From positions 124,001 to 188,000 of the forward strand of contig CAWGMT010000025.1 in assembly GCA_963823675.1 (NCBI GenBank): a DNA stretch of 64,000 bases, written 5' to 3'. The DNA comes from CAWGMT01 sp963823675. GTDB taxonomy: Bacteria > Planctomycetota > Planctomycetia > Isosphaerales > Isosphaeraceae. Below, one piece after another: positions 37,506 to 47,590 of this stretch (positions are counted from its first letter, which is position 1; every line of letters starts with the position of its first letter). A program made the translations under genes and the position numbers. The notes below the pieces were generated by a model. It did no database searches. It saw only the letters and a program-made list of their open reading frames with translations, and was not told the origin of the DNA.

Positions 37506-38038
37506 GTCATTTCGCTCCCTGGGGATTCCAGTCGATTCTAGCACCGGGATGGTGCGTTTTCATGGTATAGTCGGATCAAATCCGAGGTTCTCGACGTCTC
37601 TCGAAGTTTTTCTTGCGGCTGCTGCCGACAGTGCTGTTTCAGCCCTGACGGTGCTACGACGCCGGCCTTGGCGTGGGTCACTATCCTCTCCAGACGAATG
37701 ACCATTTCGGCCAGGCCTTGGATTGGCATGTGAAAGGCTATCGAGTGTGGAGTTCAGCCCGGATTGAATGCCCAACGCCACAGGTCGAACAGGGGTGACC
37801 CATCGGTCGGCCCGCGCCTGGAAATCGTGATCCGTTGACCGCCGATTGATGGGTGGAAAGTTGAGGACCGATCGGTCGGCCGACGGGCGGCCACCCTTCG
37901 GGTGCCTGGAGCCCCGCGCCCAACACCAGGTGCGGAGCGGGAGACCTCTCGGTCGGCCGACGGGCGGGGTCAGGAGACCCGCGCCCAACAGCGCCTGGTG
38001 ACCCGCGCCCAACAGCGGCCCTGATCGCGCGTGCCGCA
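37506..38038. repeat. Intergenic region with short degenerate repeats
   Basis: No convincing gene. Between about 37,868 and 38,012 the unit cggtcggccgacgggcgg occurs twice (near 37,877 and 37,951) and acccgcgcccaacagcg-type units occur three times (37,915-38,012). This is a planctomycete-style repeat-filled spacer. Confidence 0.5.
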
Positions 38039-39450
38039 TCAAGCACTGGAGTGGAACTCCGGTAGTGGCAACTCGCGCTCGATCTCGTTGATGCGATACC
38101 CAAATCCAGGACCATCGACCGAGGTCAGCTCGAGTGCGCCCTGCGTGCGGCGGAAGAGGCCGGGGTGGACCTTGGCTTCGGGGGCCGAGGCTGCGGGATA
38201 GAACTGCATCCCGTTGGACTCGACCCCCATGATCGTGCCCGCGTGGGCTGCCAGGAGCACGTGAGAGATCTGGGCGAGCATCGGGTTGGATAGGTCCTGG
38301 ACCATGAGAGTCATGCCGTGCGCTCTGGCCCAGCAGAGGCTCAAAAGGGCGCCTGTTTGTGTCTTGCAGGTCTTGAGCGCCACGCCGCTCCAACCCAGCT
38401 CGCGGCCCAGCCGGATGAATCGCCAGTCGTGGGCGCTCTCGTCCATGAAGAGCGGCTTGCGGGCCGACACGGCGTGCACATCGATCCGATCGGCTTCCAG
38501 ATCGTACGGAAACGGCTGCTCGACATAGAGCAACATCCCGAAGAGCCGAGGGTGCTCTTCCAGCAGCCGGTCCAGAATCGTATTGACGTAGGCGGGGTCG
38601 TGAACCGTGCAGTTGAAGTCGGCCGTGAGCCAGTCGGCCCCTTCCTCCACGGCGATCCGGCCGACCTGCACCAGGCGGTCGAAATCCCAGGGGCCGTCGT
38701 CACCCCGCAGCTTGACCTTGAGGCATCTCAATCCATCGCGGCGCACCCAGTCGCGCAAGAGCACCGGAATTCCGTCGTTCGGCTCCGTTCCGGTCAGCTC
38801 AGCCGCGTCGATCGGGTCCTTACCACCCACCAGGTGCCAGGCCGGCAAGGACTCGCGCCGAGGGAGCACCAGAAACTCCTCGGGAAACCGGTCGGCAAAC
38901 GAGGAATCCTCGCCTGCCGCGGGTTCCAGAAAATGGGACAGGTCCAGACTCATGAAGCGGTCATTATACGTCTCATACGTGGGCACGCCGTGCAAGACGC
39001 CGAACGCATCGTGCAGCGCCAGGTCGAATGGCGAAGCGCAGACGAGTGCTCCCAGCCAGGGGATCGCTTCCTTACCGTGCCGCTGCGCGTGATTGTACCC
39101 ATCGACAAGATCGGGCAAGACTTGATCGAGGAAGCGATGGCCGACCTCGATGGGATGCCCGGGCGGCCACTTCCGGCCCACCCACGCCGCCGCGATTCCC
39201 AGGCAAAGCGATCGCAGCGCTTCATGCCGCTCGTGATAACTCAAATGGCTGGGCCAGACCCATTGAACGGAGAGCGGCGTCTCGCCCCAGCCGGCGCCGC
39301 GGCGGCCATGGGCATCTTCGACCGTCATCTTGACCCGCGCCAGGTCACTTCGGTCGTGGTCTCGGGACCAAACTTGAGCGGCATCCGGGCCTGGATCGGC
39401 AGAAAGTAAAGCTCGACGGCGACCGGGCGGACATCTGTGGGTTTGGGCAT
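38039..39450 (-). pseudogene. Enolase-superfamily (mandelate racemase/muconate lactonizing) enzyme, frameshifted near the N-terminus
   Basis: The ATG at 39450 starts a normal capping domain (PVAVELYFLPIQARMPLKFG), and the frame changes near 39,340 to ARVKMTVEDAHGRRGAGWGE and onward. The barrel carries the acid-base and metal residues of the superfamily: CLKVKLRG (KxK), TADFNC (Asp), YVEQPF (Glu), MDESAHD (Asp), LKTCKTQTG. About 470 residues, longer than usual because of inserts. The product would abstract a proton next to a carboxylate in sugar-acid-type substrates. It starts six bases after the stop of the upstream PVC cytochrome gene, so the two may be co-transcribed. Confidence 0.8.
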
Positions 39451-39456
39451 GGGAGA

Positions 39457-42400
39457 TCACTCGGCTTTTCGTGCGGGGCCGACCGAGGCGATGTAGGCAA
39501 TCAAGTCGGCGAGGTCGGCGGGTTTCAAGTCTTTCTCGACGCCTTCCGGCATCAGCGACTGCCCCGATGCCGACATTTCCTGGATGTCGGAACGAAGCAG
39601 GACATCTTCCTTCCCTTCTTGGCCGCGGAGCGTGACCGCGGTCGAGGACTCGCTGGCGATCAAGCCATTCAGCACGCGTCCATCGACGGTCGCGATCGCG
39701 AAGGCGGCGTATCGCGTTTCAAAAGCGCGGTTGGGATCGAGGATCGCGATCAAGAGCGACTCGGGCGACTTGTCATTGAGCGAGGCAAGGTCAGGCCCGA
39801 CGTCCACTCCTTCATTTCCCAGGCGGTGACACGATGCACAGAGCTTCTTGAAGACAGCCGCGCCGGCCGCGCGATCGCCCTTGCGCTCCAGGGCCGGACG
39901 ATAGGCGTCAACGACCGACTGCCGGGCCTTGGACGTCAGGGCAAAGATGGCTAGGGCGCGCGAGCGCTGGCTGGCGTCACGCCGCTTCAGCAGCCGCTGG
40001 CGGCGCCGGGTCGATCTCGGCCGGCGGCACGCAACCGTCCTCGAGCGATGAGAGAAGAGACGACGTCCAGGCTGACCGCGAAAGCAGAGCGTCGAGGATT
40101 GCGGTACGGACCTGTGGCGAGTGTTTCTTCCAGTCGTGCACCAGCAGATCGGGCACCCTGGAATCGGTCGTCCCGGCCAGGGCGGCGACCGCCGCCTGCT
40201 GGAGGCCCAGCGGCACCTGAGGGCGTAGCATCCCGATCAGCAAGTCGCGGTCGCCGCTGGTTCGCGCGGCCGAGTGCCCCAGGAGCCGCAGCGCCGCGAG
40301 CCGGCTGGTTTCGTCGGCCGAGTCGTCCCGGACCAGCGTCCGGGCCGCGGCCCAGACGGGCGAGAATGATGCGTCGAGATCGAAGGCCAAAGTCTTCCTG
40401 GCTCGCTCGCGTGCTTCGATCAGGCCCGAAAGCGCGGCCAGTTGCCAGGCCGCATAGCGACCCCCCTTCCCCACCGGCTGGCCGAGCGATCGGACGAGCG
40501 AATCGAGCAAGTGCCGATCGGGCATCGAGCCGGCCAGGGCCATCAGCCGCTCGACCATCGCCGCCGGCAGAGCGTCGCCTTCGCCTTGGCCCAGCGTGGC
40601 CAGGAGCGCGGCAACGTGGGGGCCCGCCGAGCTCAAGACGGCGGCCTGCATCCAGGGGTCGCCGCCGTCGCGCCGGGCCAGCCGCGCCAGGGCAAGGCCG
40701 GCCCGGCGGTCGTCCCAATCACCCAGAAGCAGGGCGACTCGAAATCGAACGCGCGGCTCGGAATCGTCGGCAAGGCCCAGCACGGTGCCGGCCACCCGGG
40801 ACGATACGCTCAGGAGTGGTCGCACGGCCTCGATGACGCTTTCACGCACTTCGGCGTGAAGGTCGGTCAAACCGGCCAGCGCCGACGGTTCGTCGAGGCC
40901 ATCGAGATCCGCGAGTGCCCAGATGGCCTGCACGCGAGTCTGGGGGCGACGGGTTGCCACCGTCAGATTTCGCAGCAGCGCGAGCGCGGCGGGGTCGCGA
41001 CGGTGCAGCAGCAGCCGCTGCGCCGTGTCGCGCTGCCATCCGCTGGGGCTCTCGAGCGCGGCGACAAGCGCCGGTGTATCGAGATCGCAGAGCCGCGGGA
41101 TCGCGCGTGGTTTCTTGTCCACCGGGTAGACCCTGTAGATCCGGCCTTGCTCGCTGCCGGCGCGAAGGTCGAGCCGCTTTTCCCAGTCGTCGGGGATCCA
41201 CTCGGGGTGCTCGATGACGTAGCGGTACATGTCGGCGATCCAGAGTGCGCCGTCGGGCCCGGTCTTGAGCATCGTCGGCCGGAACCAGTTGTCGCTGGAT
41301 GCCAGGAACTCGCGGTTCGTTTCGTTCGGCCCGCGCCGGCCGCTGAAGCTCACCCCCTCGGGCACGAGGACCATGCGGTGGACGAGGTTGTGCACCGGCT
41401 CGCTGACGAAGAGGGTATGGGCGTACCACGGCCCGAAGAGCTCGTCGCGGTAGGGCGTCGGGCTGTTGGCCGAGGTGACCTGGTTGGCCATGCCGAGGTC
41501 ATTGAACCGCGCGACGGTTCGGCTGACAGGGAAAACCCGCGTCTCCAGCTCGAGCGTCTTGCGGGGGTCGGGCGGAGCGTAGTGCGGGTTGCGCCTGAGC
41601 TCATGGTCGGCGAGGACGAAATGCCAGGCCCAGTTGGGATTGTTGTTGCCGAACCAGCGTCCCCAGTCGTCGCGATGCCGGCCAAACTGGGTCATGCCGC
41701 TTTCGGCCTCGAACTCGCCGGTATCCGGCCGAAATCGAAAGTCGCGACCCTGGATCGCGGTGGTTGTGCCGGTCTTCTTCGAACGCACGCGGCCGCCGCT
41801 CTCGCCGTTGGCGCCATACACCCAGCCGTCGAGCCCGAGCTCGAAGCCATTGAGGCGGTGCTGCTGGTTACCCTCGACGAAGCCGGTAAAGAGGACCTCG
41901 CGATGATCGGCCTTGCCGTCGCCGTCGCGATCCTCGGCATAGAAGATGTCGGGCGCGCACGCGACGATGATTCCCTCGCGCCAGGGGATGACTCCCGTCG
42001 GAAAGCCGAGGCCATCCAGGAAGGTCGTCTCCTTGTCGTAGCGGCCGTCGCCGTTGGTGTCTTCGAGAAACCGGACGACGCCCCCGAACTTCCCCTTGCC
42101 GTCGGTCCCCAGCGGGTAATCGCCCATCTCGACAACCCAGAGCTTGCCGTCGGCTCCCCACTCGAAGGCGATCGGGTCCTTGACCAGCGGCTCGGCGGCC
42201 GCGAGCTCGACCGTGAATCCAGGCGCGACTCGAAGCGATCGGAGCGACGCTTCGGGCGACTTGCCGCGCGGCTCGACGTCCTTGAGCAGGTCGCTATACG
42301 AGCGGCGGTCGACCAGGTTGGGCAGACTGGACGTATCCTCGTTTTGCCACCAGAGCTGGCGCGAATGGACGAAGAAGCCGTTGTCGGTGCCGACCTTGAC

Positions 42401-43797
42401 GATCCTGGGCAGAGCGGCGGGCGAGCCCGCCTTGCCCGCCATGACCTTGCGGGACCAAGCCTGGGTTGCAGGTTCAAAAAGATAAATTCCATATTCCTGA
42501 TCATTCGAGAAGACGACGTCGAGGTGGCCGTCTTCGTCGAGATCGACGAAGCGGAGGCCGGCATCGCGGCCCTGCTCGTCGGTGAGCTTGGCGCCGGGGG
42601 CAGTTGGGGCGATGCTCCGTTTTCCATCTTCGGTTTCGGGATCTCGGGAAATGCGCCTTTCAGGTCGCCGTTCCCGCGGAACCCTTTCACGACGCTGAGA
42701 GTTCCGTCGCCGTTTTGATCGCTCAGCCGGACGTGGTTATCCTGGCCGCCGCCGGCGCGCAGCGAGTCGCCTTGCAGCAGGTTCTTGTTCAAGCGCTCGA
42801 GCGCCTCGCGGAAGTTGAGGAACTTGACCTTGGTGCCGTGTTTCTTGACCGCGTAGTCGATCAGCTCGACGACTTGCTCGCTCTTGATCCAGCCGTAGGG
42901 GTGAAACACCAGGTCGAAGACGCCTTGCTTCTGCACCACGCAGTCGAGGGCGGCCTTGAGGTCTTCGAGTGTTCTGGGGTTGCCCGCTTTCTGCAAGCTG
43001 TGCCCCTCCCAATCGCTGGGGACGATGCAGGGAAACTCCCAGCAGAGCCGGCCGATCACGTAAGGATACGGGTAGTTCTCGATCGTGTTGACGAACGAAG
43101 GGAACGGGATGTACTTGCGGAAGCGTTCCTTGCCGCCGGAGTCGAAGACAAGCTCGCGGGGCAGGCTCGGATCGTCGGGTGTGAGAACGGTGAAGACCGA
43201 CGAGTCGATCGCAAGAAAATGGCCGCCCGGGCTCGTCTTGTTGAAGATCTCGGCGAAGAAACGCGGGCTCACCGTATTCTGCGAATCGCAGCAGGGCATG
43301 CGGAAGGCGACCGGCTTGTTGCCGGGAACCTGGTTCAGGAGGTCGACGCAGCCGTGGTAGGTGCGCGCCGCCTCCGCGAAATCCCCCTTCTGCAAGCACG
43401 GGCATGGGTGGGTCAGTGTGTGGCATTCGAGCGAGAGCCCTTCCTCGAGCCAGCCTTGGAGCCGCGGATCCTTCGGGTCGACCTGGTTCGTCATGATGCT
43501 GACTGGCGCCCGGCCGTCGATCGCCTTGAGCCGGTTCAGAATCGGGCGGAGATAAGCCTCATACCGGGTGGGGTCGCGCATGTCGTCGATCGCCAGCACC
43601 ACCACGGCCTCGACGCCAGGCTCGCCGACCCAGCGCGGTGTGACGACCCTCGGAGAGTCGCGGCGCGGGTAATACGGGTGAACATGGTCCAGGCGTGCGA
43701 CCTGGCCGTCGCTTGGCCCCTCGGCCAGAGTCAAGCGGGGAAGTCTTTCGCCGATCAGAACGAAGCACGTTGCCAGCAAGGCGAGGCGGCGCTTCAT
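39457..43797 (-). pseudogene. Polysaccharide deacetylase-PVC dehydrogenase-HEAT-cytochrome c fusion, split by two frameshifts
   Basis: Merged from three frames, about 1,450 residues. The start at 43797 has CAGGAG upstream and a signal peptide (MKRRLALLATCFVLIGERLP). Part 1: NodB-like deacetylase (VVVLAIDDMRDPTRY, SLECHTLTHPCPCLQKGD). The frame changes near 42,600 at a C-run (gcccccgg). Part 2: FG-GAP-like repeat (GLRFVDLDEDGHLDVVFSND), then the PVC propeller (FTVELAAAEPLVKDPIAFEW, GKLWVVEMGDYPLGTDGKGK, MTQFGRHRDDWGRWFGNN). Part 3: HEAT-like helices. The frame changes near 40,000. Part 4: cytochrome c (FKKLCASCHRLGNEG) and a C-terminal module. PVC proteins of this type are exported and probably oxidise sugars, passing electrons to the haem. 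The breaks look like indels in one intact gene. Confidence 0.8.
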
Positions 43798-44177
43798 GAC
43801 GATACTCCTGGCGGAAAGCAGCACCAACGGGCTACGGCGCCGCGCGAAAATAAATGTCCCCTTTCGCACCGCGAAAGGACGTTCTTTCGCGCGGTGAAAG
43901 TCAACGATTCCGGCAAGTCATTTTCGCGCAGTTCCCAATGAGGGCCTCTCATGGCTTTCAGGCTGGCGGGTTTATGGCTTGTTGGCAAGGGGCCAGTGGC
44001 GATACCATCGAGTTTCGCGTAAACCGGTCACGCTGTCGCGCGGAAACGCCGGGCAGGGCCAAGGTTTCGCGATCTCAATATTGTGGTGCAGGCGTCCCGC
44101 CTGCGTTCCCAATACCGGCAGGCGGGACGCCTGCACCACAATTCACAGTTTTCCTCCGGCGCAGGCCCGACCCCTCC
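43798..44177. other. Intergenic region with palindromes
   Basis: Between divergent genes. It holds a ctttcgc-type imperfect palindrome pair near 43,863-43,898 and the REP-like element at 44080-44142. No gene is recognised. Confidence 0.5.
44080..44142. repeat. Perfect 25-bp inverted repeat, GTGCAGGCGTCCCGCC family
   Basis: The arms attgtggtgcaggcgtcccg (44080 onward to 44104) and the reverse complement at 44118-44142 match perfectly over 25 bases around a 13-base loop. A second, degenerate copy lies at 33973-34032. This pattern is typical of REP/BIME elements mobilised by RAYT transposases; no RAYT gene is in the window. Confidence 0.75.
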
Positions 44178-44786
44178 ATGAATCCACGCTTGATCCTGGC
44201 CAGCTCATCGCCAAGGCGGCGGCAACTGCTTGAAGGTGCCGGGTACGTGTTCGAGGTCGAGCCTTCGCGGATCGAAGAGCTCGAGCCCGCAGCCGGGGAG
44301 TTGCCCGGTGTGTATGCCGCTTTGCTGGCATGGCGCAAAGCGGCCGATGTTGCTGGGCGGCGCGGCAGCGGGCTCATCCTGGCCGCCGACACGGTTTGTG
44401 CCGTGGGAAGCCAGATTCTGACCAAGCCCCGCGACCGGGCCGACGCCGAGCGAATGATCCGCCTGCAAGAAGGACATGATACCAACGTGGTCACTGGACT
44501 GTGCCTCTATCGCGCGGGTCAACACGAATGGGTCGGTGCCATCGAGGTGAGCGTCGTGCGGTTCCGGCCGCTCGCGGAGCGGGAGCGCGACGATTATCTC
44601 GATTCCGGGCGGTGGCAGGGAAAGTCGGGCGCTTACGGCGTTCAGGACCGCGACCCGTTCGTATCCGTCGTCCACGGCAGCTTCTCCAATGTCGTGGGAT
44701 TGCCGATGGAGCGGCTCGCCGAATTACTGGATCAATTCGAGGCGTCGGCTGCGGCCGCGATCGGATCGGTCGATCGGTTCTCGTGA
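44178..44786 (+). CDS. maf: Maf-like nucleotide pyrophosphatase
   Basis: 202 residues from the ATG at 44178; the longer open frame is not family-like. Contains the Maf P-loop-like start (LILASSSPRRRQLLEGAGY), the catalytic-Asp motif ILAADTVCAVGSQILTKPRD, and GRWQGKSGAYGVQDRDPFVS. Maf proteins hydrolyse nucleoside triphosphates such as dTTP, UTP or modified nucleotides, acting as housecleaning enzymes linked to cell-division arrest. Family-level function is secure; substrate choice is not. The M28 gene starts nine bases later. Confidence 0.95.
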   Translation: MNPRLILASSSPRRRQLLEGAGYVFEVEPSRIEELEPAAGELPGVYAALLAWRKAADVAGRRGSGLILAADTVCAVGSQILTKPRDRADAERMIRLQEGHDTNVVTGLCLYRAGQHEWVGAIEVSVVRFRPLAERERDDYLDSGRWQGKSGAYGVQDRDPFVSVVHGSFSNVVGLPMERLAELLDQFEASAAAAIGSVDRFS

Positions 44787-44795
44787 GGCCAAATC

Positions 44796-45933
44796 ATGAG
44801 CATTCAGAACCGTACTCAACCCAGAACCCGCCCCGCCACGTCGAGGCGCCGGAACAGTCGTCGAGCCGGGGAACAAAAATCCAAGCAGGCTGCACCGGCC
44901 GCAACGCCGGCCGCTTTGCCGTCGCAGCCGGCATCGACCTGGAGACCCTGGCTCCTCGTGCCCGTGGCCATCGTGTGCGGTGTCGGTGGAGCGGGGTTCT
45001 TTTTCTATCAACAGAACCGAGCGGCGGAGGCTAAGAAGGCCATGAGCGCCCCGCCAGTGGCCATCGACGGCGAGCGTGCGTATCGTTACCTCAAGCAAAT
45101 CTGTGAAATCGGGCCGCGGGTGGCCGGTTCGGAGGCCAACAGCCGCCAGCGGAAACTGGTAGCCGACCACTTCATCAAGATGGGCGGCAAGGTCAGGGAG
45201 CAGCCCTTTCGGGCCAGGCATCCCCTGACCGGCGAGCGCGTCGAGATGGCCAACCTGATCGGCTCCTGGCAGCCCGAGCGGAACCAGCGGATCGTGATCG
45301 GCGCTCACTACGACACCCGGCCTCACCCCGACCAGGAGACCGACCCCGATCGCCTCAAGCTCCCCTTCCTCGGTGCCAACGACGGGGCCTCGGGCGTCGC
45401 CCTCTTGATGGAGATCGCCCATCATCTTGGTGATCTCGCGACCCCGGTGGGGGTCGATCTGGTGCTTTTCGATGGCGAAGAACTGGTTTACGGCAACAAT
45501 CCCCGCTCGGGTGAATACTTCCTCGGGTCCAAGTACTTCGCACAGGTCTATGCCGATCAAGTCGAACCGCCGGCGCACTCCGGTTCGGTATGTCGCCGGA
45601 ATGGTCCTCAACATGGTCGGCGGCAAGAACCTCCAGATCAACCAGGAGCCCAACAGCATGAACCTGGCGCCGGATATCGTCCGCGAAGTCTGGGCGATTG
45701 CCAATCGCCAGGGAGCCCGGTCGTTCCGGTTCCGCGAGGGACGCGAGGTCCTGGATGATCATCTTGCCCTCAACAACGTCGGCATCCCAACCATCGACAT
45801 CATCGATTTCGAATATCCCTACTGGCACAAGGCCGACGACTTGCCCGAAAACTGCTCCGCCGAAAGCCTTGCCGAAGTCGGCCGGGTCGTCACAACCTGG
45901 CTCATGCAACCCCGGCGCCGCGGTCAACGGTAG
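44796..45933 (+). pseudogene. M28 family zinc peptidase / glutaminyl cyclase-like, frameshifted
   Basis: Starts with a Lys/Arg-rich region, then one membrane anchor (LLVPVAIVCGVGGAGFFFYQ). Zinc ligands and acids are visible: His-Asp in VIGAHYDTRPHPDQE, Asp in LGANDGASGVALLMEIAHH, Glu-Glu in LVLFDGEELVYG. The frame changes near 45,575. The rest has YVAGMVLNMVGGKNLQINQE and the last His in DFEYPYWHKADDLPENCS, ending at 45933. About 378 residues. The YWHKADD ending is typical of the glutaminyl-peptide cyclotransferase branch of M28. It acts outside the membrane, anchored at its N-terminus. Downstream of and in line with maf. Confidence 0.82.
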
Positions 45934-46749
45934 AAGTCACGGGGTGTCTCGCAGCTCTCGCTGAAGTCAAAGGGCGAGCTGGGCTTGCGTACTCTCGCGC
46001 TGTTCTCCGGCAATGGTAGTGAATGAGAGCCAGTGGGACGAATCCACTGGTTTTTTTCCGTTTTGCCCGCCCACGGTTCTCAGCCCCGGGCATAGGGCTG
46101 GCCGGCACGCCCTCGAGGGGCAAGGAAATGGGGATTTGATGTTAACCACGAACAGCACGAGTGTTACGAATGGTAGAGCCGTCTCTTGATTCTGCGTATC
46201 ACGCCACAACCTCGTCGTGATGACAGGTCCTGACACTCGCTCGAGAGTCCAATCTTCCGTCTGTATTCGTTGGATTCGCGTTATTCGTGGTCGAACGGCG
46301 TCTGAGCCAGCGCGATTGGGACGCATTCGGGTATGAACCCGCTGGTGGACATGTTGAATACGCAGTCTGCGCCCAGTTCTCTATATATAAAATGCGCTGA
46401 TCTCGAAATTTCGTTAACGCAAGATTTACAATTCGCCGATTTTTTTGCCGCAACCCTTTGTGCTGCTAAGCGAAAAAAAAAGTGGAAAATTATTCGGGCT
46501 GTTCACTGATTTCGCCGGGGGGCGTGCGCGTTGGCTCGTCGGTTGAAAGACGACTGCCGGTCGAGTCGGTGGGACTGTAACGAGTGTGCTGGTTATTAGC
46601 ACAAAAGGTGTCAGGAACCTATTCGCGGATAGGTTCCTGACACCTTTTCCCAGTGCCTTTTCCAAGTGTGAGAATCTCGGTAGACTGGAGTTCTACCTGA
46701 ACTCATCGCACGATCTGCCAAGACCATCGGTCTGAAGGGCACACGGGAC
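45934..46749. other. 816-base intergenic region
   Basis: No convincing gene. GC content drops at about 46,375-46,500 (atatataaaatgcgctg, aaaaaaaaagtgg), much lower than the surrounding sequence. This marks a composition change at the left edge of the accessory region. A 20-bp palindrome sits at 46603-46648. Confidence 0.5.
46603..46648. repeat. Perfect 20-bp palindrome, AAAAGGTGTCAGGAACC family
   Basis: The arms aaaaggtgtcaggaacctat and its exact reverse complement flank a six-base loop (tcgcgg). A single arm (aaaaggtgtcaggaa) recurs at 47484-47498. The two sites bracket the toxin-antitoxin pair at 46750-47457. REP-like. Confidence 0.75.
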
Positions 46750-47019
46750 GTGAAAAAAACTGCTCCTTCCTCCAAGCAAGCGAGTCGCGGACGAGCACGG
46801 TCCCGTTCCACGACGAGGCAGCAGGCGGACCTCGCGGCAACGCTCGAACGATTGGATGGCCTGAAACCCGAATCGGCCCAGGCCGCTGGCCTGATCGATC
46901 TCCTGCGTTCCTGGCTCGCCGATGACTCTGGTTATGACGAACAAACATGGCCCAAACTGAAGAAGGCTCTCGACCAGGAGCGGCGACGGGTGGGGGCGTC
47001 GAGGCTATTCAATGACTGA
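46750..47019 (+). CDS. Candidate antitoxin of a VapBC-like pair
   Basis: 89 residues, GTG start. Lys/Arg/Ser-rich N-terminus (KKTAPSSKQASRGRARSRS) followed by helices (ADLAATLERLDGLKPESAQA, LIDLLRSWLADDSGYDEQTW). No DNA-binding fold can be named from sequence. The call rests on position: its stop overlaps the start of a PIN-domain gene by eight bases (ATGACTGA). A YefM-, AbrB- or MetJ-like signature is not apparent. Confidence 0.5.
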   Translation: MKKTAPSSKQASRGRARSRSTTRQQADLAATLERLDGLKPESAQAAGLIDLLRSWLADDSGYDEQTWPKLKKALDQERRRVGASRLFND

Positions 47020-47457
47020 AGCTGTTCTGCTCGATGCCGGGCCACTTGGCATGATTGCGCATCCGCGCCGAGCGTTGAGATCGTCGAGTGGCTTGCGACG
47101 CTTGTCGCCGCTGGAGTTGAGGTCCTGATACCAGAAGTTGCGGACTACGAAGTGCGCCGGGAATTGCTCCGCAGCGGCCGCGGGCGCGGCGTCGAGCGGC
47201 TGGACTTGCTGAAAGCGAGTCTCGGTTTTGTGCCGATCACGTCCGATGCGATGTTGCGCGCTGCGGCTTTCTGGGCCGACGCACGCAGGCGCGGCAGGCC
47301 CACCGCCGGTGACCAATCGCTGGATGCCGACGCCATACTGGCTGGCCAGGCGGCGACTCTCAACAGGGGTCCCGCCGTTGTCGCTTCGAGCAATCCAAAG
47401 CACATCGCTCGATTCGTCCCCGCTCAACGCTGGCAGGACATTCCCACGCGAAAGTAG
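47012..47457 (+). pseudogene. VapC-like PIN-domain toxin, frameshifted
   Basis: The ATG at 47012 gives MTEAVLLDAGPLGMIAHPR, which has the first PIN Asp (LLDAGPL). The frame then changes near 47,060-47,070 to PSVEIVEWLATLVAAGVEVL, continuing IPEVADYEVRRELLR (second acid) and GDQSLDADAILAGQAATLNR (third and fourth Asp). The total of about 148 residues fits VapC ribonucleases, which cut tRNA or rRNA. The 1-bp break makes it inactive if real. Confidence 0.75.
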
Positions 47458-47483
47458 GCGTCGCGATGACTTGTCGCCGCCAC

Positions 47484-47498
47484 AAAAGGTGTCAGGAA
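47484..47498. repeat. Half-site of the AAAAGGTGTCAGGAACC repeat
   Basis: Identical over 15 bases to one arm of the 46603-46648 palindrome, 26 bases after the toxin gene. Confidence 0.6.
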
Positions 47499-47590
47499 TG
47501 AATGGCACTAGCCCATGTTTGGGGTGGCGCGACGTAAGTCCTTGCGGCGTAACGGTCGAATTTTGGATTAGTCACTACATCACGGTTTTT

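Noticed and set aside
40442..42718. Plus-strand open frame of 758 codons
   Set aside because: Shadow of the PVC dehydrogenase region; the opposite strand holds the recognisable domains.
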